Below, piece after piece: positions 1 to 5,262 of a stretch of DNA of 5,262 nucleotides (position 1 is the first letter of the stretch; each line of letters starts with the position of its first letter). Below the pieces are notes generated by a model. That model was given only the letters and a program-made list of their open reading frames with translations, was not told where the DNA came from and did no database searches. The stretch lies in assembly GCA_938045355.1 (NCBI GenBank), contig CALIMU010000120.1, forward strand, positions 1 through 5,262, read 5' to 3'. The translations under genes and the position numbers were made by a program. This stretch comes from an uncultured Clostridium sp. GTDB taxonomy: Bacteria; Bacillota_A; Clostridia; TANB77; CAG-508.

Positions 1-1747
1 TAGACTTTTTAATAATGGTTGGTGATATGCAATATTTAGAATACAAGCTAGATGCAACACCTGCAACATTTAGAAAAAAATTTAATTATATTTTTAAAGA
101 ACAAATGATATCAGAATTTTTAGAAAATATGAAAAACATTTTTGATCCTAAATTAAGTATTAATGATTGGTTTAAAAAAGCAAGTAATGCATATATAGAA
201 GAACAAAAATCAGAATATAATAATAGTTTAGAATATCAAATATTTAATAAATTAAAAAAAGATTCTGAACAAAAATATCTATTACCATTGCTTAATGTAT
301 CAGAAAATTCAATATATGCAATAACAACAGTTACAACAACAACATTTGGGATTGTAGATGCATATGTAGATAGAGATGGTACACAGGTAGAAAAAGAAAA
401 ACAGTTAAGAGAATTCAAAGAAAAACTTAGAGAAACAGCTAAAAGACAAGCAACATTCTTAGATTTTTGGTTTAGAATATCAAATAAGGATACACATCAT
501 AATCTGATATCTAATAGAATTGTAATGGATTCATTAAGAATATTTAATAAAAATCCATATGCTAATGCAAGAGATACGTGGTCTAAAGAATATGGAACAC
601 AAGCATCTAAGGGAGTTTCAGAATTTGTAGCACCTTTTGATTTTTATAGAGAATTTTTTGTTGCAGATGGTGAAGCAAATGGACTTCGGAGTAAATATGT
701 TCCTTGCTAAGGCTTTAGATAATAGAGGACTTACAACATATTCACATGAACTTACACACTTATTTGATAGAACAGTTATACTGAATAATAATGGAAGAAG
801 AGATGGTGTAGGAGGTGAATTTTATGCAAGAGGAATTTATGAAACTTATGAAGAGGTAAAAGAAAGTATTTTAAATTTAAATCTTATATTTAATGAAAAA
901 GGGAAGGATGGATATAGGAATACTGATCCTATAAGATTTACTAAAGAAGAAGATTTAAAGAAATATATGGGAGGAGTATTTGATGTATTATATTCTTTAG
1001 ATTATTTAGAAGCAAAAGAAGTATTGAGTAAAGATTCAAATACTAAGAAACAATATTTTAATAAGATTGAACAAAAAGAAGATGGTAGAAATGCTGATAC
1101 AGGTAAACACACAATAGATGTATTTAAGAATATAGATATTAATACAGCAAATAATTTACATAATATTAAAGACTTAATAGATAATGATTTGGTAGTTTCT
1201 AGATATGCATTTCAAGGTATAAGTACAACAGGTGAAGCTAGAACTAATGGATATTATATAATAGATATGTTTAGACCAATATTTGCAGCAATACAAAATA
1301 ATAATGGGGCATCTCGGAGATATTACGATGAGAAGAACTGTATATGAATTATTAGCAGAATTTGGATATAAGGATGGGGTAGTACCATATATATCAAATA
1401 TGTATAAAGATGCTACTAAAAATAGTGGACATAAACTATCAGATACATTTATTTTAAATAAGATATTTAAAGGGAATTACTTAAATCTAAAAGAATTTAA
1501 GAATAAGATGTTTGAAAGACGTATACATAATTTATCAAAATTAAAAGAAATAGAAATAGAATGGGAAGGAAAAACTATTAAGGTCAATAATATTAAACTT
1601 GAAGAATTAATGAAAAATGTAGTTAATAAGGATTTAGAATTAATTAATCAAAATAGAAAACCTAAATATGTTGATGAATTAAAGAAAGTTGTATATAAGA
1701 AATATTTTAGCATTACTAATGAATTTAGAGGAAGTATATATAATTAA
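1..1747 (+). CDS. M26-family zinc metallopeptidase (IgA1 protease/ZmpB-ZmpC-like), 3' part, three frames joined by two +1 shifts
   Basis: This is a secreted-type zinc endopeptidase; relatives on streptococcal surfaces cut IgA1 or mucins. The frame is already open at base 3, so the first ATG (15) is probably internal and the N-terminal half lies outside the window. Reading frame 0 to Leu 684-686, skipping C687, continuing to Ser 1312-1314, skipping C1315 and ending at TAA 1745-1747 gives about 580 residues. The zinc motif HELTH is at 745-759, just after the first shift. A Glu follows 19 residues after its last His (motif GRRDGVGGE), the usual third ligand arrangement of M26. The family-typical LDYLEA and, after the second shift, SGD-x-T-x-RR and GY-x-x-G-x-x-x-YISN-x-YK are also present. 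It ends with the peptidase domain and has no C-terminal anchor. Family call is from recalled motifs. It could be read as a pseudogene, but both breaks share the CGGA context also seen in gyrA. Confidence 0.85.
684..690 (+). other. Putative +1 recoding site 1 (CTT CGG A) in the M26-like gene
   Basis: The zero frame reads Gly-Leu-CGG and then stops at TAA 708-710, seven codons after CGG. Omitting C687 gives CTT GGA GTA AAT ATG, that is Leu-Gly-Val-Asn-Met, leading straight into the HELTH zinc-binding region. The upstream frame holds no active site and the downstream frame lacks a plausible start of its own for a protease. CGG occurs in this gene only here and at 1315-1317. That the ribosome skips a base here is inferred. 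Confidence 0.75.
1312..1318 (+). other. Putative +1 recoding site 2 (TCT CGG A) in the M26-like gene
   Basis: The zero frame runs ten codons on from CGG to TGA 1345-1347. Omitting C1315 gives TCT GGA GAT ATT ACG ATG AGA, that is Ser-Gly-Asp-Ile-Thr-Met-Arg, which opens the conserved C-terminal part of M26 peptidases and stays open to TAA at 1745. A GGGG run lies just upstream (1306-1309), loosely like the internal Shine-Dalgarno of prfB, but the other two sites lack it. Confidence 0.75.
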
Positions 1748-1754
1748 GATAAAG

Positions 1755-1780
1755 AAAAAGAGGATTGATATCCTCTTTTT
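1755..1780. terminator. Bidirectional intrinsic terminator between convergent genes
   Basis: The left arm 1755-1764 (AAAAAGAGGA) and right arm 1771-1780 (TCCTCTTTTT) are perfect reverse complements around the 6-nt loop TTGATA. The T-run extends to 1782 on the + strand, and the A-run at 1755-1759 gives a U-tract on the - strand. It lies 7 bases after the peptidase stop and 14 bases beyond the gyrA stop, so it can end both converging transcripts. Confidence 0.9.
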
Positions 1781-1794
1781 TTATATTAGTTAGT

Positions 1795-4258
1795 TTAGTT
1801 TTCATCTTCTATTAAATCTTCTTCACTTTCAATTGTTTCAATACTTACAACTTTAGAACTATCAGTTGTTTTAATTAAAGTAACACCTTGTGTTGCTCTA
1901 CTTAAAATACTTATTGATTCAACTTTTATACGAATAATTGTACCTTCATTAGTTATAAGCATTAAATCTTCATTTCCATTTACAATCTTAGTTCCTACAA
2001 GATTTCCAGTTTTTTTAGTTATATTATATGTAAGTACTCCTGTACCTCCACGTTTTTGAATTCTATATTCTTCTAATTCTGTACGTTTACCAAATCCTGA
2101 TTCAGTAATTGCAAGAAGTGTATTATCTTTAAGATCAGTATATGTATCCATTCCAATAACTGTATCATCTTTTAATAGTTTAATACCTATAACACCTTGT
2201 GATGATCTTCCTGTTTCACGAACATCAGTTTCTTCAAATGTTATAGCTTTACCATTTCTAGTTACTAATATTATTTTTGAGTTACCATTTGTAAGTTTAA
2301 CATCTATTAATTTATCATCATCTTTTAGGTTTATTGCAATTATACCAGATTTTCTTACAGATGAATATTCTGTAAGTTTAGTCTTTTTAATCATACCTAA
2401 AGTTGTAGACATAAGTAGATAATAATCATCTTCAAATTTATTGATAGGCATAATTACTTCTACTTTTTCTTCTGAATCTAAAGGAAGTAAGTTTATAATT
2501 GCTGTACCTTTTGCTATACGGCTAGCTTCTGGAATATCATATCCCTTAAGCTGATAAACTTTACCTTTGTTTGTGAAGAATAATATATTATCATGTGTTG
2601 ATGCTGTAAATAATTCTTTAACAAAATCTTCATCGCGTGTTGCCATTCCAGTTATGCCTTTTCCACCTCTATGTTGAGACTTATAAGTACTAGCAGGCAT
2701 TCTTTTAATATATCCTAAATGTGTTAAAGCTATTACAGATTGTTCTTCTTTGATTAAATCTTCTAAAGAAATTTCATCTTGACTTGGAACAATTTTTGTT
2801 AATCTATCATTTCCAAATTTTTCTTGTATTTCATTTAATTCTTCTTTAATTATTTGATATTGTTTTTCATCACTTGCTAATATTGCTTTTAATTCAGCAA
2901 CAATCTTTAGTAATTCATTATACTCAGCTTCGATTTTTTCGATTTGAAGTCCTGTAAGAGTTTTTAATCTCATATCTAGAATTGCTTGTGCTTGTATATC
3001 TGTTAAGTCAAAACGTTTCATTAAACGTTCTTTTGCATCATCATAAGCACTTCTTATAATTCTAATTACTTCATCAATATTTTCAATAGCTATACGTAAT
3101 CCTTCTAATATATGAAGTCTTGCTTCTGCTTTTTTAAGTTCGAATTTAGATCTTCTTATAATAACTTCTTTTCTATGTGAAACAAATATTTCAATAGAAT
3201 CTTTTAAAGTTAAAATTTTAGGTTGATTATTTACTAATGCAAGGTTTATAACACCAAAAGTTGATTGAAGTTGTGTATGTTTATATAATAGGTTAAGAAT
3301 TAATTGTGGATTTGCATCTCTTTTTAATTCTATAGTTACACGAACAGAAGCATCTCTATCTGATTCATCTCTAATATCTGAAATACCTTCAATTTTTTTA
3401 TCTTTAACAAGTTCTGCTATATTTTCTATTAATTTAGCTTTATTTACTTGATAAGGAAGAGATGAAATTATAATTCTTTGTTTAGAATTAGTTACTTGTT
3501 CAATAGATGCTTCACCACGCATTATTAATTTACCTCTTCCAGTATTATATGCTTCTTCTATTCCAGACACACCTAATATCATTGCTCCTGTAGGGAAGTC
3601 TGGTCCTTTTACATATTGCATAAGTTCTTTTATAGTAATATCTTTATTATCTATATATGCTATAGTAGCACTAATTACTTCTTTTAAGTTGTGTGGAGGT
3701 ATATTTGATGCCATACCTACAGCTATACCAGAACCACCATTTACTAATAATTGTGGGATTCTAGTTGGTAATACAGTTGGTTCTACTAATCTATCATCAA
3801 AGTTTGGTCTAAAATCTACTGTTTCTTTTTCTATATCTTCAAGCATTTTTTCTGCTATTTTAGACATTCTTACTTCTGTGTAACGGTAAGCAGCTGGTGG
3901 ATCACCATCTATAGATCCGAAAGTTACCATGTCCATCTATAAGAGTGTGTCTTAGTGAAAAATCTTGTGCAAATCTAACCATCGCATCATAAATAGAAGA
4001 GTCACCATGTGGGTGATAACTACCTAAAACATCACCAACAACTTTGGCTGCCTTTACATAACCTTTTGATGGTAAAATACCTTTTTCATACATTGAGTAT
4101 AATATTCTTCTATGTACTGGTTTTAAACCATCTCTTGCATCTGGAAGAGCACGTGAGATTATAACACTCATTGCATAATCCATATATGATTTTTTCATTT
4201 CAGAGGCAACAGTTCTTTCTATAATTTTTTCATTTTCTACATTATTTTCATTACTCAT
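1795..4258 (-). CDS. gyrA: DNA gyrase subunit A, full length through one +1 shift
   Basis: GyrA cuts and rejoins DNA and, with GyrB, introduces negative supercoils using ATP. Frame 0 from ATG 4258-4256 gives residues 1-113; skipping the C at 3919 and continuing to TAA at 1797-1795 gives 820 residues, a normal GyrA length. Visible are [19 protein letters not shown] (about 35-53), the quinolone-region [10 protein letters not shown] (82-91, with Ser87 and Asp91 matching the sensitive-type E. coli Ser83 and Asp87), GNF/GSIDGD across the shift, catalytic Tyr126 in [21 protein letters not shown], a coiled-coil neck, and the GyrA box QHRGGKG (528-534) opening the C-terminal beta-pinwheel, which separates it from ParC. 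The tail is acidic. The start has a purine-rich ribosome site (GAGAG at 4270-4266). Without the shift the product would stop at 118 residues with no catalytic Tyr. gyrB is not adjacent. Confidence 0.93.
3916..3922 (-). other. Putative +1 recoding site 3 (TTT CGG A) in gyrA
   Basis: On the - strand the zero frame reads Gly-Asn-Phe-CGG and stops at TGA 3904-3902 after four more codons. Omitting the C (3919) gives TTT GGA TCT ATA GAT GGT GAT, the nearly invariant GyrA motif NFGSIDGD. Conserved residues on both sides fix the shift to this codon: removing either G instead would give Phe-Arg, not Phe-Gly. It is the only CGG on the gyrA coding strand. Confidence 0.85.
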
Positions 4259-4270
4259 TATTTTGCTCTC
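4259..4270 (-). promoter_or_regulatory. Ribosome binding site of gyrA
   Basis: A purine tract ending GAGAG (4270-4266) lies 7 bases before the ATG. It is weaker than the AAGGAGG of the neighbouring gene, but no other start is plausible: the frame begins here and the product matches the start of GyrA proteins. Confidence 0.55.
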
Positions 4271-4290
4271 TTTCTTTTATTTCTAAGGTT

Positions 4291-4319
4291 ATTATATAAA
4301 ATTAGCATAGTATTTTCAA
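4291..4319 (-). promoter_or_regulatory. Sigma-70 type promoter of gyrA
   Basis: On the - strand, TTGAAA (4319-4314) and TATAAT (4296-4291) are separated by exactly 17 bases. The expected transcription start is near 4284, leaving a leader of about 25 bases before the gyrA ATG at 4258. The match is close to the vegetative consensus, so gyrA is probably transcribed on its own rather than from the upstream gene. Confidence 0.8.
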
Positions 4320-4372
4320 GGAATATAGGGTATTATTATCTTTTTTATGTTTGAGATCAGAATTATATATCA

Positions 4373-4394
4373 CAGTATAAAATTATGTATACTG
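4373..4394. repeat. Inverted repeat, 7-bp arms, upstream of the gyrA promoter
   Basis: CAGTATA (4373-4379) and TATACTG (4388-4394) are perfect reverse complements around an 8-base spacer. It lies 46 bases after the stop of the 244-residue gene and 54 bases upstream of the gyrA -35. It could be an operator or a weak hairpin at the end of the upstream transcript; no T-tract follows on either strand, so a standard terminator is unlikely. It may be chance in such AT-rich DNA. Confidence 0.35.
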
Positions 4395-4439
4395 ATTGTA
4401 ATGAATTGTAATTATAAAAGATAAATGAGGTTAAAAAGG

Positions 4440-5174
4440 TTAATCAAGTTTCATTAAAGCTCCATCAGCACCTACTGCAAAATCAAATGAATTATTTTCT
4501 TTTATGAAATTATGTAATTCTTCTATTTTTTTTGTTTCGTTTATGATATTAGAGAATTTAACTAAATCTTTAGAAAGTGCAGAGATTTTCTCAGTATATT
4601 TAGTCATTTTGTCAAAATCCCTTTGATCAAGAGCATCATACCATTTTTTGTTTAAATCATTTAGGGTATCGAATTTCTGGATTTCTTTTCGCATTTGAGA
4701 TTCAAGTGAATTACTAAATTCATTTAGCATTGTTGTTTTTCCAGCTTTTAATATGCCACCAATCGATTTTGGAATGATTCCAGATTTTACACCAGCGTCA
4801 ATACCTTTTGATAAGCCTTTAGATACTGTTTTAATTATTCCACCCTGTTTAGTTGCGGTGTTAATTTCTTGTATATTATTGAAGTTTCCAGTAAATATGC
4901 CAGTTATTGAATTTTTAAATTTATTAACTTTTTTCATAAGAGTATTTACTCCTTCTTTAAAACCACCTTCTAATATGGAATTTTTTATATCTATAACTTG
5001 ATCTTCAATTAGATCAGGTAATAATGATTTTAATCCAAGATCTACTCCAAAATTTATTGCATTTTTAAACATATTACCAATAAAATCATTTTGATTTTTG
5101 CTTATTTCATTATTTTTGATATCATTAGTTAGTTGGTTATTTAGATTTTTTTCTGAAATTAAGTCTAAATTCAT
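4440..5174 (-). CDS. Uncharacterised 244-residue protein
   Basis: I do not recognise a function. The start is fixed by AAGGAGG (5185-5179) four bases before the ATG. Residues 1-30 are rich in Asn and Lys. Residues 33-150 hold amphipathic, Gly-punctuated stretches (GVDLGLKSLL, ILEGGFKEGVNTL, GIFTGNF, KQGGIIKTVSKGLSKGIDAG, PKSIGGILKAGK). Residues 150-230 look like charged helices that could form a coiled coil. I see no signal peptide, clear membrane segment or catalytic motif. It resembles, from memory only, a family of hypothetical proteins in low-GC Bacillota. The start overlaps the stop of the preceding gene by ATGA, so the two are probably one operon. It contains no CGG codon but has one CGA Arg (QMRKE), showing that CGA is a usable sense codon here. 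Confidence 0.8.
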   Translation of the reverse strand: MNLDLISEKNLNNQLTNDIKNNEISKNQNDFIGNMFKNAINFGVDLGLKSLLPDLIEDQVIDIKNSILEGGFKEGVNTLMKKVNKFKNSITGIFTGNFNNIQEINTATKQGGIIKTVSKGLSKGIDAGVKSGIIPKSIGGILKAGKTTMLNEFSNSLESQMRKEIQKFDTLNDLNKKWYDALDQRDFDKMTKYTEKISALSKDLVKFSNIINETKKIEELHNFIKENNSFDFAVGADGALMKLD

Positions 5175-5262
5175 ATATCCTCCTTATTACTTAATATTAT
5201 TTCAATTTTTTTATAGTTTTTAATTAAATTAGAAATTGGTAAATTTATTAAATCATAATCAG
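5171..5262 (-). CDS. 3' end of an unidentified upstream gene
   Basis: One - strand frame is open from the window edge to TGA at 5173-5171, giving the last 29 residues (ending KKIEIILSNKEDI). The other two - strand frames have early stops. The stop overlaps the next gene's ATG as ATGA, and its last codons contain that gene's ribosome binding site, a common arrangement for translationally coupled genes. Too little is visible to name it, and 29 open codons in AT-rich DNA could be chance. Confidence 0.55.
   Translation of the reverse strand, partial: DYDLINLPISNLIKNYKKIEIILSNKEDI
5179..5185 (-). promoter_or_regulatory. Ribosome binding site of the 244-residue gene
   Basis: A full AAGGAGG sits four bases before the ATG at 5174 and decides the start. 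It lies inside the final codons of the preceding frame, consistent with translational coupling. Confidence 0.8.

Noticed and set aside
236..418. 60-residue open frame on the - strand
   Set aside because: It is antisense to conserved peptidase coding sequence, with no ribosome site or recognisable motif.
688..1330. Reinitiation at an ATG just after each shift (GGAG then ATG at sites 1 and 2) giving separate proteins
   Set aside because: Splitting the peptidase there would separate parts of one domain, and at the gyrA site the nearby ATG is not in the new frame. It does not explain all three cases.
15..1747. The peptidase as a decayed pseudogene
   Set aside because: There are no in-frame stops or deletions other than two offsets of identical CGGA context, and the same context occurs in essential gyrA. 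Decay would give varied lesions. Not fully excluded.
3689..3883. 64-residue open frame on the + strand
   Set aside because: Shadow of gyrA on the opposite strand.
684..3922. Sequencing or assembly error as the source of the three extra C bases
   Set aside because: None lies in a homopolymer long enough to be error-prone, and many plain TGGA and TTGGA sequences are intact, including CTTGGA near 2782. A motif-specific, modification-linked base-calling error remains the main rival and needs raw reads.
3902..4258. TGA read as Trp (genetic code 4) to explain the split gyrA
   Set aside because: Reading through the TGA at 3902 stays in the wrong frame and does not give GyrA sequence; ordinary Trp positions use TGG.
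4259..4439. CRISPR array, tRNA or riboswitch in the intergenic region
   Set aside because: No repeated units, cloverleaf or conserved aptamer pattern is visible; only the gyrA promoter and one short inverted repeat.
4753..5001. 82-residue open frame on the + strand, hydrophobic
   Set aside because: Antisense to the 244-residue gene, which has a strong ribosome site; the hydrophobicity follows from complementing Lys- and Asn-rich codons.

Overview
The window is very AT-rich. Coding uses AT-ending codons, AGA and CGT serve for almost all Arg, and the proteins are rich in Lys, Asn and Ile. This fits a low-GC, probably host-associated bacterium of the Bacillota or Fusobacteriota; the sequence does not let me decide between them. 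An M26-type (IgA1 protease/ZmpB-ZmpC-like) zinc metallopeptidase suggests life on animal mucosa.

Layout. (1) 1-1747, + strand: the 3' part of an M26-like metallopeptidase gene, read in three successive frames. (2) 1755-1780: a perfect hairpin with T-tracts that can terminate transcription from both sides. (3) 4258-1795, - strand: gyrA, read in two frames, with a consensus promoter just upstream (4291-4319). (4) 4259-4439: intergenic DNA with that promoter and a 7-bp inverted repeat. (5) 5174-4440, - strand: an unrecognised 244-residue protein, overlapped by ATGA with the end of another gene that enters from the right edge.

The main observation is that the two recognisable genes are interrupted by three single-base offsets, all of one kind. 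At each, the zero-frame codon is CGG, preceded by an all-pyrimidine codon ending in T (CTT, TCT, TTT) and followed by A. Skipping the C turns CGGA into GGA (Gly) and restores the conserved protein exactly. These are the only three CGG triplets, in any frame, on the coding strands of the window's genes, so CGG is never used as an ordinary codon here. One site lies in gyrA, an essential gene, 12 codons before the catalytic Tyr. Random decay or assembly error would not be expected to give three identical sites. I infer a programmed +1 recoding system: either ribosome slippage at an unassigned or starved CGG codon (compare Ty1 CUU-AGG-C and prfB CUU-UGA-C), or a Gly tRNA reading the quadruplet CGGA. 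The main rival explanation is a motif-specific sequencing artefact.

If this is right, the annotated fragments are not pseudogenes. They are one peptidase (at least 580 residues here) and one full-length GyrA (820 residues).
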